Position numbers and translations under genes: made by a program. Below the pieces are notes generated by a model. The model worked only from the letters and a program-made list of their open reading frames with translations. It made no database searches and had not been told where the DNA came from. From Strigamia acuminata (Eukaryota; Arthropoda; Chilopoda; Geophilomorpha; Linotaeniidae): a stretch of DNA of 64,000 nucleotides. The stretch is taken from the NCBI GenBank assembly GCA_949358305.1, contig OX442315.1, forward strand, positions 34,746,427 through 34,810,426, written 5' to 3'. Position 1 is the stretch's first letter; each line of letters opens with the position of its first letter. Below, in pieces: positions 51,401 through 63,219 of the stretch.

Positions 51401-54384
51401 AAACAGGGAGAACGGGGCGATGATTTCTTCATTATTTCTGAGGTTTTGTTTTGGTTTTTTTCTCGTGCGGAAGGTGAATTGAATGTTTTGTGGTTTTTGT
51501 AGGGTACTGCCGTTGTTTTGCAGCAGAAATCCGATACGGACGAACCGGTGGAAGTCGGCCAGTTGGGTCCTTCGGATTATTTCGGTATTATGATGGGTTT
51601 TTTTTTCAGGGGGTTTTTGGTGTTGCGTGAAAAGAATTTATTGTTTGTAAAGGGCCAAGAGGTAGTGTTTGGAAAATACAGAACTGTTGTGTTTTATAGG
51701 TGGAAATTGTGGTATTGGACAGTTTTAAAAGTGAAAATTACCGAACTTTTCTGTTTAATGCTTGAAAAATACAGATCTTGTATGTTTTACGTCTGAAAAA
51801 TACGGAAATTGTCCGTGTTATGTCTGTAAAATACTAGGGTTTCGGTACCGGGAAACCGGGATACCGATTTTCCAGGAAAAACCCGGTGAAAAATCACGGT
51901 ACCGGGAACCGGGAATTTTCAAAATATCCGGTTCCGTCAAAAAACGTCGTTAAAACGTCATTTTCGTCATTGAAACGTTATAACTTGTAATGTTTCAATG
52001 ATGAAAATGGCTATTTTTACTATAAAAAATGACTAAAATTGGCCATTTTTGACGAAAAATGGCTAAAATTGGCCATTTTTTACGAAAAACGGCTAAAATT
52101 GGCCATTTTTTACGAAAAACGGCCATTTTTAGCCATTTTTTGTTGCCTGATTTTAATTCCCGGGAGTACCGATTTTCCGGGAATACCGGCCATTTTGGTA
52201 CCGGGAACCGGGAATTGAAAAAGGGCGGGAAAACCAAAACCCTATAAAATATGGAAATTGTCCGTGTTATGTCTGAAAAATACGGAATTTGTCCATGTTA
52301 TGTCTGAAAAATACGGAAATTGTTCGTGTTATGTCTGAAAAATGCGGAAATTGTTCGTGTTATGTCTGAAAAATGCGGAATTGTCATTTTTCTGGGTGAA
52401 AACACGTTGTTTTATACCGAACAACGTGTTTATTTTCGCCAAATTGGGTCGAGTAGTGGTTTTTCCCACGATTTAATAGCATAATTAATTGTGTCAAGCT
52501 AAAAGACATTTTAAAGTGCAAATTTTTACGCGTCATTAGAAGTGAATTTTTCATGATGCCACCAGTTGAATTTCGTAACATTACAAGTTGTTTGGTACAC
52601 ACACGTTTTTCTCAAGATTGACATGGCCTCATTACTCCTTTTTCACGCACGTAGCATTGAAATAATTAAGTTACAAGCAGTGCCAAAAAGAAAGGGGAAA
52701 AAAGTCAATATTTACAATTTTGTTGCCAAGGAAGAAATGACAATGAAATTCAATAATTCTCCCAATGTTAGTTGCGATTGGTAGGAAGAAACTCGTGCAT
52801 TTACATCACTTTTTCAGAAACCGATTTTGCATGAACCAGTTTCATCAAAACTATAAATTTGCCTCTGCGGTCTGTGGGGCTCTTCAGGCAACCCTTTTTC
52901 GGGGTTTTATTTAAAAACAATTTTTTTCTGCGAGAACTGCTGGAACCTATAAATCCGCCAGTGTAGAAAGATGTCATCCATGTGGATTTTTAGCATTCAT
53001 TTAGAATTCCTAGTCGGTTCAACACCAATTCGGTTGCTTCGAGTGAAAAATTATATTTCGCCAAAAAAAATCGTTCTAAGACAATAAAAAAATTGGTTTT
53101 AGACTAAAAACAGTCAATTTTTGACCAAAAATAGTCAATTTTTGACCAAAAACAGTCAATTTTTGACCAAAAACAGTCAACTTTTGACCAAAAACAGTCA
53201 ACTTTTGACCAAAAACAGTCAACTTTTGACCAAAAACAGTCAACTTTTGACCAAAAACAGTCAACTTTTGACCAAAAACAGTCAACTTTTGACCAAAAAC
53301 AGTCAACTTTTGACCAAAAACAGTCAACTTTTGACCAAAAACAGTCAACTTTTGACCAAAAGCAGTCAACTTTTGACCAAAAACAGTCAACTTTTGACCA
53401 AAAACAGTCAACTTTTGACCAAAAACAGTCAACTTTTGACCAAAAGCAGTCAACTTTTGACCAAAAACAGTCAACTTTTGACCAAAAGTATTCAATTTTC
53501 GTGGGTCAAAAATTGTACCAAAATGGCCACCCCTTATATGTTCCATCCCTGGATCGTAAAAGCACCTATTATTTAATTTTGCATTTTAATGCAAACAACG
53601 TAATAGATGCATTCAATCTTCAAAAGATGGATTGAACCACTTCTCTAAACAGGATGTGATGTTTACGTAAAATCTTTGAGAAGTCAACTTAAAAGAATTC
53701 ATAGAAGTGCATTAAAATTAAGTGTTATTGAAAGCACTTCTTTGACTTATAAAAGGGACTTATCTCATTTTTGCATTTCTGCACGTACATATTCACAATA
53801 AGTATGTTCAATCATGAACTAAGGATAACATGGACACGTATCCGTCTGTTATTTCCTATTTATTCGTTGTTCTGTGCGCTGATTGGATGACAGCAATCAC
53901 CTGTCATGCATTGCTTACCAACTAAGCATGTTTGTTACCTGTCATCATCCCAGAATACAGTGTGGCTATATATTATGTAGTGCCATCGGTGGCAAAACGC
54001 ACTGTTATGTTAATATTGGTTCATGGTTCAATCGAGAATTTGGAAGTTTGAATGCACCTAATGCAGGGGTCGGCAACCTGCGGCTCTTTCGATGTCAAGA
54101 TGCGGCTGTATGGGACCTAATTTAATATTGTAGTGGCTCTTTAACAACTGGGAAATTTTGTAAATTGTAACTTTTGGCTCTTCCATAACTAACTGTTGTG
54201 ATTGTTTGTAGGTGAAATCGCCCTGCTGTTAGATCGTCCCCGAGCTGCCACAGTCACTGCCCGTGGATTCCTGAAATGCGTGAAACTGGACAGGGCTCGT
54301 TTTGAACGAGTACTCGGCCCGTGCGCCGACATCCTCAAGCGTAACATTGCTCAATACAACAGCTATGTTTCGCTCTCCGTTTAA
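45476..54384 (+). CDS. PRKAR1: cAMP-dependent protein kinase type I regulatory subunit (378 aa, 8 coding exons)
   Basis: Exons: 45476-45640, 47381-47554, 48241-48332, 48407-48515, 49944-50102, 51260-51442, 51503-51584, 54212-54384; total 1,137 nt with all phases matching. Residues 1-55 are the dimerisation/docking domain ([19 protein letters not shown]). Residues 92-99, RRRGAVSA, are the pseudosubstrate inhibitor site, with Ala rather than Ser, as in type I. Two cyclic-nucleotide-binding domains follow, with phosphate-binding cassettes [16 protein letters not shown] (from 197) and [16 protein letters not shown] (from 321), keeping the Glu and Arg that hold cAMP. The protein ends in NSYVSLSV. 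It binds and inhibits the catalytic subunit until cAMP binds. Length and exon layout fit the family (human type I alpha is 381 aa). Arthropod-like. Introns carry two MITEs and a minisatellite. Confidence 0.97.
47030..47140 (+). CDS. PRKAR1: Alternative first coding exon of PKA RI with a myristoylation-type N-terminus
   Basis: ATG at 47030 begins [18 protein letters not shown] and runs 37 codons to CAG|GTAAAC (47140/47141). It ends in phase 0, as does exon 1, and exon 2 at 47381 starts in phase 0, so splicing gives a 360-residue form without the docking domain. MGxxxS fits the N-myristoyltransferase consensus. A CpG-rich stretch at about 46780-46930 lies just upstream as a candidate promoter. 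N-terminally distinct RI transcripts are known in other invertebrates in general. No transcript evidence is available here. Confidence 0.65.
50326..51060. mobile_element. 735-bp hAT-type MITE in a PKA RI intron
   Basis: TAGGGTTTCTCTACCGG at the left and GAGAAACCCTA at the right. Flanks TCTGCAAT (50318-50325) and TCTGTAAT (51061-51068) look like an 8-bp target duplication with one change. Same family as 1039-1641. The AT-rich interior has repeated TTTTTTAACTTAAAAATGAG units. Confidence 0.75.
51835..52244. mobile_element. 410-bp hAT-type MITE in a PKA RI intron
   Basis: TAGGGTTTCGGTACCGGG at the left and ACCAAAACCCTA at the right, flanked by TAAAATAC (51827-51834) and TAAAATAT (52245-52252). 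The interior has tandem AAAATTGGCCATTTTTTACG units. Different from, but end-related to, the 735-bp element. Confidence 0.72.
53106..53490. repeat. 21-bp minisatellite, about 18 copies, PKA RI intron
   Basis: The unit TTTTGACCAAAAACAGTCAA(C) repeats with few changes. Its open frames on both strands are a by-product of the 21-base (7-codon) period, not genes. Confidence 0.9.
54063..54190. mobile_element. Possible hAT-derived fragment before the last PKA RI exon
   Basis: CAGGGGTCGGCAACCTGCGG near 54064 resembles a widespread hAT terminal repeat, followed by GCGGCT and GGCTCTTT motifs. The right end is not clear, so this may be only a fragment. Confidence 0.4.
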
Positions 54385-56019
54385 ATATCATAACCGTAGC
54401 CCTCGTTCGTCGGTCCTTTTCTGTTGTCGCCATCCATCGGTCAGATTCGTGATCGGTTTTACAATCACTACTGCATCGCTGGCCAGTGCAGGTGGAGCCC
54501 CCTTAAAATAAACAAATACAAGACAAAAAAACACTCGCTAGATTTGTTATACTGTAAGGGAAATCTAGACTTTCTCTTTTATTTTATGTAATTGTAAATT
54601 AATTAATTTCTAAGCCCATTCCACTTGCCTCCAACGGTCGATTAGACCTTGTTCATCATTTTCTTCCTTTAAAATCTCGGTCCCAAGTTCAATTTAATTT
54701 TTTTTTTCTCGTTTCTTTTCTTTTTTTTTGCTGTTAAGTCACAAAATTGTCAGCTAAAGCTTTTCGCCGAATTGTAGCGGTTAATTGAAACCCGCAAGAA
54801 TGTAATAATAAAAATTGAGCTTCATTTTGAGTTGAGGTCAAATTGAGTAATTTGTTTTGTCCTAAATGATTTTTTTTTTTAAATTTGTCTCGTAGTGCAC
54901 GAAATAAGCGGTTTTTAAATGGCGGAGCTATGTTACCGTGGTACGGCCATTTTGTAATGTTGATTATGCCTGTGATGTACTAAATCAGGTTTAATTAACA
55001 TTATAAAAACCATTTATTGATGTAAACACACTTAGTTATTGCTTAAGAGGTAGCCTTAACTCCTTATCAATCGCTCTCAGGGACTAACTTCTCAAAATGT
55101 AGTAAAAACTGAGGCCAGATTCACCGAATAATCTTTCGATTTTCTGTCGGAAGTTTGTATACAATTTTTTTTTAAAAAAATTGATTTTTATCACAAATAG
55201 GACAAACGACACGATTTTTTTGTGAATCCGGTCCCAGGGCTATAAATTAAATATTTTAATAAAATAAACAGCAGGTTAATTCCAAAATGTTTGCTTGAAA
55301 TAAAAAAAAATACGAATTTGCGGTTTGAAAGCAGCGGCCATGCGAGTTGTGCGGCTCACTGGTTATGGTTTACTGGCTAGTGTGACATAAATATACCAAT
55401 TTCATCCCCTAATTTAATTTTTGAGTAATAATTTGTTTTATTTCAACGTGAATAATACAATCCTAGAGATTACGGCTCCTATTTTTCGTCAAAATGTGCC
55501 GGATTCATTAAAATTTACCGATAATCTACTCACTTGGACGTCGTTTGAAAACTGACCAATAAGAATCGTTTGTCAGTGATAATAACCCTATCGGACTACG
55601 TACGGGACGGCTCCTTCCTATAGTTTTCTTTAGTGAGTCCGGCTCCAGATGTTGGTAGCGCAACTGTTTAGTTTATGGCTGATTTATGTATCAGGTACTT
55701 TTTTCGCACAAATTGTTGGTACAAATCGCTTGTAGATAAAACAATGATATTTATTTTCTTTCTTTTAGGATGTAAAAATAAAAGTTTTGTATTCGTTTGA
55801 TTTTTAATTTTTAATTTTTGTTTTTATTTTTCATTCAAATGTATTTTGAGATGCTTCCACATGTTAAGAGTAAATTCATGAATAATTATCTACCACAACT
55901 TTTTACCATGTAAAGAAAATTGTATTGGTATAATAGGAAAGTTACAAACTTGTATTAATAATTATAATAATTGTGAGTAAAAAATATATAGATTTCAAAT
56001 TTGACTCATAGATCAATGA
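54385..56019. other. Downstream region of PKA RI
   Basis: It contains the PKA RI 3' UTR, with AATAAA near 54507 and 54806 as candidate poly-A signals. Beyond about 54900 there is AT-rich sequence in which no gene or clear repeat was recognised. Confidence 0.5.
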
Positions 56020-56139
56020 TTATGCAGTAGTTGGCAGGAAAGAAAACAATACAATAGCGATTAAAATTCCTAATGCAAAGTCGATCAAATAAGATTTCAC
56101 TTTTCGTTGGACCAAAGACCCTTGGACTGTGTCGGCCAT
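56020..56139 (-). CDS. Putative 39-residue single-pass membrane microprotein
   Basis: ATG at 56139-56137 in a strong context (AAAATGG), stop at 56022-56020. The protein starts MADTVQGSLVQRKVK, then has a hydrophobic segment YLIDFALGILIAIVLFSFL and a short PTTA end, so one membrane helix with a basic patch before it. Upstream on the - strand TTTTCCAG (acceptor, exon from 56162) pairs with CAG|GTGAAG at 56240/56239, giving a 77-bp intron. A CCGGAAGT ETS-type motif lies at 56361-56354, where a TATA-less start would be expected. No family is recognised. Alternatively it is the last exon of a tail-anchored protein, since the frame is open upstream of the ATG to the acceptor. Confidence 0.5.
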   Translation of the reverse strand: MADTVQGSLVQRKVKSYLIDFALGILIAIVLFSFLPTTA

Positions 56140-56353
56140 TTTCTTGATTATCAATTGAAATTCTGGAAAAGTAAAATCATTTTTAGTTAAGAAATTTACG
56201 TTTTACGACATGAAGAGATCCTCATTTATCTCACTTCACCTGTTCCAAGTTGAAAATTAACTTAAGAATCGACTGCAAATCACCAATGATGTACGCAGAA
56301 GGAGATAAAATTTGTGCACAGGCCACAGAATCAAACAAAATGGATACTCATCT

Positions 56354-56361
56354 ACTTCCGG
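56354..56361 (-). promoter_or_regulatory. ETS-type motif, candidate promoter of the microprotein gene
   Basis: CCGGAAGT on the - strand, about 110 bases before the predicted 5' exon donor at 56240. The assignment rests on position and the known ETS/GABP consensus. Confidence 0.35.
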
Positions 56362-56766
56362 GCCATGTGCTGCGCAATGCATTATGGGAATTTTCTAGCG
56401 GCTCGAATAGGAAACCATGTGGCAGACGATGCAAAATATATACACAGGCAATTTTAAGATAGGTTTTTATAAATTAAAAAGTTTATTTCAAATAAGAGTT
56501 TAAAATATGTAAAATATCTAAGAATACTAATTTGAGCTATTCGGAATTTCTCTACGCAAGTCGCGTGAGGGCGAATCACGTGATTTAGCATCTTGCAGCT
56601 TGGATAATTAAAAAAAAAAGAAATTAAATATTCTAATAACTATTTGTTTTATTTTCAATATTCAAAACAGGCAAAAACCTAAATTTCAAAATTATTTTAA
56701 ATCTAAACCATTACTGATTTTAGAGTATTTAAATACATATAAACTAATAAACGACAATTCGTCATC

Positions 56767-56848
56767 GGTAGCGTGGCCGAGCGGTCTAAGGCGCTGGTTT
56801 AAGGCACCAGTCTCTTTGGAGGCGTGGGTTCGAATCCCACCGCTGCCA
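56767..56848 (+). tRNA. trnL-AAG: tRNA-Leu (anticodon AAG)
   Basis: 82 bases from GGTAGCG to CGCTGCC plus discriminator A. The 7-bp acceptor stem pairs. The A box (TGGCCGAGCGG) and B box (GGTTCGAATCC) are intact. The anticodon stem CTGGT/ACCAG encloses loop TTAAGGC, giving anticodon AAG, and a type II variable arm (TCTCTTTGGAGG region) is present, as expected for leucine. A T5 run at 56852-56856 can end RNA polymerase III transcription. No intron, and no CCA encoded. Confidence 0.97.
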
Positions 56849-57321
56849 TAATTTTTGTTTATTAATTTTTCTTCTTTCTGACGTTTCTAAGGTTATATTC
56901 CAGCAAAATTTTAACTTTTTCTAAAAAAAAAAAAAAAAACTTTTCTTGACCAAACAAAAAAAAATGCTTTTTTGCCAACCAACGCAAAAATAAACCTGTT
57001 TAATCGAAAACTAGATTACAAAAATTACCACATAGTAAACCCATACGTGGTCATTTAATAAACATAATTTTTAACATTAGTAATTGTGAAATATATAATT
57101 TGGTCATAATTGTAACATTATATGTGAAATACATAACTTCATCGTTTGGTTTAATGGAACAAATAATTGGACGGAATATCAGTATTTATGGGCGATGTTG
57201 GCCTGGAATTTGTTGGCGATTTAACGGACTCCCGGAATGTTTTATTGAGTATTGGTTCAAATTCTTCCCACAATTTACTCAGCTATTTAACAAAATACAA
57301 GCAAATAATAAATTGAAATAG

Positions 57322-60300
57322 TTATTTGACTGCTAAATATTTTAATACTTGACTGTGGCCTTCGGTTTGAAGCTCCGCAAGAGTTTGTACAACTTTGTGC
57401 AAAAGATCCATGTAAATGTGAACCAATTGTGTTTCCATGTGTATACAGTGAAGAGAAAAATAGTTGCGATTTTCCATGTTAAGAATTTGGTTCTCGTGCT
57501 AAATATCAATAATAAGAATAGAATAATTAAATTTAAAATTTGGAGAAAATTTTTTTTTTTTTTTTTACTTCGACAATTCGAGTTTCTAGTAAATCGGTCG
57601 TGGTTAACTGGAAATATTGATTTTATTAGAGATTGGTTAGTTGTGAAATGTAAAACGTACATCAGGACCTCTGACTGAATTCACTGCAAGTTTTTTCTTA
57701 ATGGATAACATTTTTGTTAGTGCTCTCTGGTGGTCTTGCTGAACTCCTTTTTCATGTCGATCGCATAAATCCTGAAAAATGAAAAGAAATATTGATTTTG
57801 ACTGAGACATGCAATTTTTTCGTTTTAAAAAATTAATTTTAAGTGGCAAAATCAATTTTAATTGACAAATATCAATTTTAATTGGCAAAAATTTAACAAA
57901 AAAATTTAATTTCTACCAAAAAAATTCAATTTCTGCCACAAAAATTCAATTTCTGCCACAAAAATTCAATTTCTGTCAAAAAAATTCAATTTCTGCCAAA
58001 CAAATTCAATTTCTATCAAACAAATTCAATTTCTATCAAATAAATTCAACTTCTACCAAACAAATTCAATTTCTATCAAACAAATTCAACTTCTACAAAA
58101 AAAATTCAATTTCTAAAAAAAAATTGAACTTTTACCGAAGTATTTTATTTTTAGCAAAAAATAATTCCATTTTTAGTCCAAAAATAATTCCATTTTTAGT
58201 CCAAAAATAATTCCATTTTTAGTCCAAAAATAATTTTAGTTTTTATCAAAAATACACAATAAGCAACTTACTTTATAAGCTACCAAGAAATCAACCAATA
58301 AGTTCAAGTCTTCAACAACTCCATCGTCAATATTATTTGTTTGTATGTTCAATGATTCTGATAAAGCTGCACAATTTTTCTGCAATGCTCGAAAGGTTTT
58401 CTTCGTTAAAAACCAGTTTTTCGACCCTCCAGTTCCCCAAGCAGACTCCGATGCCTTTTCCGTCGATAATACACTAAAAAAAAAGTAAACAAATTTTAAA
58501 TAAATACAATACAAATAACTAAATAAAATACAAACATACGTCAATTCTCTACCAAATTCGGCCATATCGAGCGAATACACTAAATAAAACATCAATTGGT
58601 AAATCAAATTAATATTTTTCAGATTATTTTTCATTTTTTTAAAATTTACATCTCGATCCATTAACCATTCGTTCGGCTATTTCTTTAATATGACACACAC
58701 TCGCATGAAATTGACCAATTTGTTCACGGTTCGATGAATACTGTATGTGGGTATCAAGCGGTACTAACTCCTAGAGAAAACATATCAAAAAAAGAAGATT
58801 ACTTCGTCAACCAATCACATTCGAGGAAAAATTTAATAAATTGATGACTAGCAAAGCCGAAATTTATAATAGGGGGTTTCATTAATTAAACAATTTTGTA
58901 ATTTTGCAACTTTAGCAATTTTGCACTTTTGGATTTGTCACATGGTATCAGTTCCACCTATCATGTGCATAATTGCAAAAACACAAAACAGAAAAAATAC
59001 ACAAAACACAAAATCAAAGGTAGTTTTGCTATTTTGACAAAATGACAGCAGCCAAGCTCAATCCAAGTGGCCATCACAAATTGTGATTAACAATTAGGTG
59101 CAAAAACAATTATTTAAATAGTCACATGACTTCCTATCCACCATATTGGGTTTTAGTTATACCCAACCAATTTTAAAATGTGATGCAAAATAACTAGTTC
59201 TATTTGTGTGATGGAACAAAATTTTTTTTAATAAGGTGCATTTTAATAAATATAAGTTTCACAGATTGTACCAGAGCCATTAATTGAGTTTCCTAGCTGT
59301 TATACAGTCATGGATGCATCAGCATATTGATGATATACAAGGATACAAGTTGGCCACTTAGATAGAGCTTGGATGCCTCCATTTTGTTTTGACTTTCACA
59401 AGCCTCAAAATCACTTCTTATCAAAATCACAAAAACTACCTTTTAGATGATTTTGGGATTTTGTGTTTTCACTCTCTTGTACTTTAGTGAATGTGAATGT
59501 GATTGGGAGAACAGATATCACATGACAATACTCAAAAATCACAAAGTTGTCCAGATCACACAATTGCAAAATTGACTGGGTTAATTCAATGTAATCCCAT
59601 TTTTGGAGGCATCAAAAAATAATGATTTTGTGATTAATGCAAAATCACAAAATTGAAAAATCATTCATATAATGAAACCCCCTAATGAAATGGCCAATGG
59701 AAAGTCGAAAATCATCAAGAATTGACCAAAATATAATCGTGAATTGACCAAAATATAATCGTGAATTGACCAAAATATAATCGTGAATTGACCAAAATAT
59801 AATCGTGAATTGACCAAAATATAATCGTGAATTGACCAAAATATAATCGTGAATTGACCAAAATATAATCGTGAATTGACCAAAATATAATCGTGAATTG
59901 ACCAAAATATAATCGTGAATTGACCAATAGCAAAACCGAAAATAATTGTAATTTGACCAATGGAAAAGCAGACAATTATCTTGCATTGCCCAATGGAAAA
60001 GCAGAAAATTATCTCGCATCGACCAATGGAAAAGCAGAAAATTATCTCGCATCGACCAATGGAAAAGCAGAAAATTATCTTGCATTGACCAATGGAAAAG
60101 CAGAAAATAATGGCAATCGTTTATCGCCAAAAATAATCAAAAAGTAAACAATATTTGTCAAATTTTTATTGTATTATAATTTTTTTACGCACGAAAATTG
60201 TCCTTAAATCGAAATAACTTAATATTTGCAACAATGCGTATCCTGAAATCTTACCTTAGCTCTCAAAGCCAATTCACTCACAACATATTCATCTGGAATA

Positions 60301-62478
60301 TTGCGAAAAGATTCTCTCATTTTGCTTTGAGCATCTTGACCAACGAATGAAAGAAAGAAAACAACAATCCGGTCTTCCGATATAACTGGATGACGACAAA
60401 TTAAAGTTAAGTAACGTTTAAGACAACGACGCCGCTCCTCGATGAATTCAGCATCGGCTAAAATTAGAATTACAAATTGTAATAATTAGTCGATTTATTA
60501 AGACGTTTAATATTACCACCCATCATTCTCTTCGGTGGAAGACGTGGAATGGAACGATAAGGAAATCGCAGCAAAAGTAAATCGTGGAGAGCCACGAACT
60601 CATTATATCGTCTGCGAACTCGTGTTTTCTGTCTCTAAAATTGATTAAAAATTGAGAAATTCAAAAATTTTAATCTAGAGTATTTCAATTTTTACTTGTG
60701 ATGATATTTCGTATTCAACATGCTTTAAGAATAGGCCTTTTTTCTCGGGGATAATTTCTATATCAATTGTGTCGTAGCGACTTATTTCGCTGTATTCCAT
60801 TTCTAGTCGAGTTGGGTTTTTAACTCTTCGTAATTTCATGCTTAGTTCCCTCAAATCTGACAGATCACCCAAAAGAGGTTTTGGTAGTTCTAAAAAGAAA
60901 ATTGGGTTTGTTTAATTTTTGTTTTTTAAGAAATAATAAATAAAAAATCACCTTGGCCAGTGAGTGTTTCCAAGATGGTTTCACTGACTTGTTTCCCCTG
61001 TTGAGCCAATGCTGTGAGTGCCAATGCTTTGTATAATCCATTTCGTGTTAAGTATCCTTGCTGTTTATCCACTAAATCCCATATCTTAAAAACAAAAGTT
61101 TGAAGAATTATATTAAAAATATTTAAAAAGAGAAATTAAATAATTGTTGTAATCGGGTTGGATTGCCAGCGATAAAAACACCAAAAAAGCTGACAAACTA
61201 GTAAATTTGAAAATAATAAAAAGTGTATTATTCTGATAATGTTTTTATTTTTTTCAAATTGAATTTCTTAGGTAAAAGTTGAATTTTTCGAACTTAAATT
61301 GAATTTTTTAGGTAAAAGTTGAATTTTTCGAATAAAAATTGAATATTTTAGGTAAAAGTTGAATATTTTAGGTAAAAGTTGAATTTTTCGAATAGAAATT
61401 GAACCTTTTGTAAAATTTGAATTTATCGAATAAAAATTGAATTTCTTAGGTGAGAAATTAAAATTAAATTGACTTAAATAGATTTCTTAAGCAAAAATTG
61501 ACTTAAATTAAATTTCTTAGACAAAAATTGAGTTAAACTAAATTTCTTAGGTGAGAAATTAAAATTATAGATTCACTTAAATAGAATTCTTAGGCAAAAA
61601 TTAAATTTCTTAGGCAAAAATTAAATTTCTTAGGCAAAAATTAAATTTTAGAAAGTGAAAAGTGCTTATTTCAAGTAAAAAAGTGCATTTTTAAGCAGAA
61701 AAGAGCATATTTTAAGCAGAAAAGGACATTTTTTAAGCAGAAAAGACCATTTTTCAACTTAAAAGTGTATTTTTCAACTTTTTTTCAACTTAAAAAAGTG
61801 TATTTTTCAACCTTTTTTAGCTTAAAAAAAGTGTAGTTTTTAACTTTTTTTATACAGTTAAAAAAGTGCATTTTCAACTTAAAAAATTGCATTTTTTAAG
61901 CTAAAAAAATTGCATTCTTCAAGTTAAAAAAAAAAGTTAATTCTGCAAATTCCACTACCCTGCATCACAAAAACAGAAATCCAGCAACCCCAAATACAAT
62001 AATCCAAACCAACACCGTATCAAGCAAACAAATAAAATTCCCTTTACCTTAATTCAATCCACCGGAAGCTTTCAAAAATTTAACAAATAATTAATTTCAG
62101 TTAATTCAAAAACAAATCCAAAAAATATCAGACAAACACTGACAGCTGTTCATATGTTAATTTTTGTTAATTAATTTTCCCCAACAACACAATTACAGCT
62201 GCTTTTAACTTAAATCACGACTATTCTTACTGCGAGTAAAGTACGACTCGGTAAACTCGATTTGATGAGCAATTTAACAAATATGTCACGATCCACCTGT
62301 TGCTTGCTCGTAGGGCAAATGATGTTGTAAATTTCATGATAAAATTGCGGCACGGAGCCTAAACAGGTGCAAACACAGTTAATTACATCACGTAAAAACG
62401 CGCATTCGTAATCTATTAATTATTTAATTTATGTCCAATTCGATTTGTTTCATTACCAAAAGTTTGATCAGTTGCCAT
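57322..62478 (-). CDS. SNX8: Sorting nexin SNX8 orthologue (482 aa, 11 exons)
   Basis: Exons in transcript order: 62457-62478, 62231-62358, 60952-61084, 60696-60889, 60517-60634, 60255-60457, 58650-58770, 58540-58579, 58272-58473, 57661-57771, 57322-57498; total 1,449 nt with all phases closing. Residues 1-95 form an EH-like region (SVPQFYHEIYN, WDLVDKQQGYLTRNGLYKAL) seen in insect and yeast-type relatives. A PX domain (about 130-255) follows, with PEKKGLFLKHVEYEISSQ, RRYNEF (167-172) and RLPPKR. The rest is a BAR-like region (WGTGGSKNW, DLCDRHEKGVQQDHQRAL, NRNYFSLHCIHMETQLVHIY). Family role: phosphoinositide-binding endosomal sorting and tubulation. Human SNX8 has 465 aa. Exon 8 codes only 40 bases. 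Minisatellites fill several introns. Confidence 0.95.
57885..58240. repeat. 19-bp AT-rich minisatellite in an SNX8 intron
   Basis: About a dozen AAATTCAATTTCTGCCAAA-type units, followed by shorter TAATTCCATTTTTAGTCCAA units. They lie between exons 58272-58473 and 57661-57771. Confidence 0.8.
59709..60110. repeat. Two adjoining minisatellites (22 bp then 33 bp) in an SNX8 intron
   Basis: About ten GAATTGACCAAAATATAATC(GT) units to about 59930. After AATTTGACCAATGGAAAAGC come about four to five units of 33 bp built on CCAATGGAAAAGCAGAAAAT. Both share a TTGACCAA core. Confidence 0.88.
61255..61930. repeat. Degenerate AT-rich tandem repeats in an SNX8 intron
   Basis: Repeated AGGTAAAAGTTGAATTTTTC, then TTAGGCAAAAATTAAATTTC, then AAAAGTGCATTTTTAAGC-like units. 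No coding sense was found. Confidence 0.7.
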
Positions 62479-63201
62479 CGCCTTCTTCGGGACATTCGCT
62501 GGCAACTCCCATCGTAATCTGAGGCAGCTGAGTTCCAAGGGCGACCTCGTGTGACGTAATCGGTAACTTTTATATCTAATCTTGCGTAAAATTTTGTGAT
62601 TATACAACTATAGCAGGATATTTGAACACCGAGAGAAAAACGAAACTAGAAATAAAAATACTATTATCTGTATTTTTCTTGGCTGTATTTTATTTATTTC
62701 TGAAAATTATGACACTGTCAAATTTTTATTTCGCGACCGGTCGCGCGCGAATTTCCTTTTGTTTCAGTTCCCAGTTGCGATGCAAATCTGAAGAAATTAA
62801 CGGAAAAAATATTTTAATTAATACTTAATCGAAAACCTCTTAATTTTTACACAATTATATAAATATTTAATAATTCTTAAGATCAAACATAACATAAAAT
62901 AAACATAACATAAAATAAACTCATTTAAAATGATATTTACGTACAAATATCACGATATCAGGTTTTAGTAAAATCACCATGTATAAAAATTAGGCGGTAG
63001 TAAGAGTATATAAAACTCATTTTGGATCTACATTCTCGTTTTTTCGGCGATTTTTGTACAAAAAGAGGTAAAAATCAGTTTCCGAATGAAATAGGTACAA
63101 AATAAATTAAACAACACAAATTTCATTAAAAAAAAAAAAATTCCCTCCTCCCAGATTCGTATTTAGGTTTATTTTATTTATTTTGTTTGTTTACATTTCA
63201 G
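62479..63201. promoter_or_regulatory. Divergent promoter region, SNX8 / IQCE
   Basis: Near SNX8, TGACGTAA (62552-62559) is a CRE-like site about 75 bases before its ATG. On the + side TATATAAA (about 63007-63014) is a TATA box that would place the IQCE start near 63040. A non-coding first exon may end at AAAAGAG|GTAAAA near 63067. Acceptor TTTCAG is at 63201. Confidence 0.5.
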
Positions 63202-63219
63202 TTAGCGGTTATTTACGTC

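Noticed and set aside
53076-53576. Two opposed frames of about 150 codons made of heptapeptide repeats
   Set aside because: Produced by the 21-bp minisatellite; intronic within PKA RI, with no start context or other coding signal.
56250-56462. 70-codon + strand frame
   Set aside because: Overlaps the predicted promoter and 5' exon of the opposite-strand microprotein; no family features.
57100-57321. 73-codon + strand frame
   Set aside because: Lies opposite the SNX8 3' UTR, shows no domain, and its composition looks random.
59645-60147. Several repetitive frames, such as NGKAENYLA-type
   Set aside because: Produced by 22- and 33-bp minisatellites inside an SNX8 intron.
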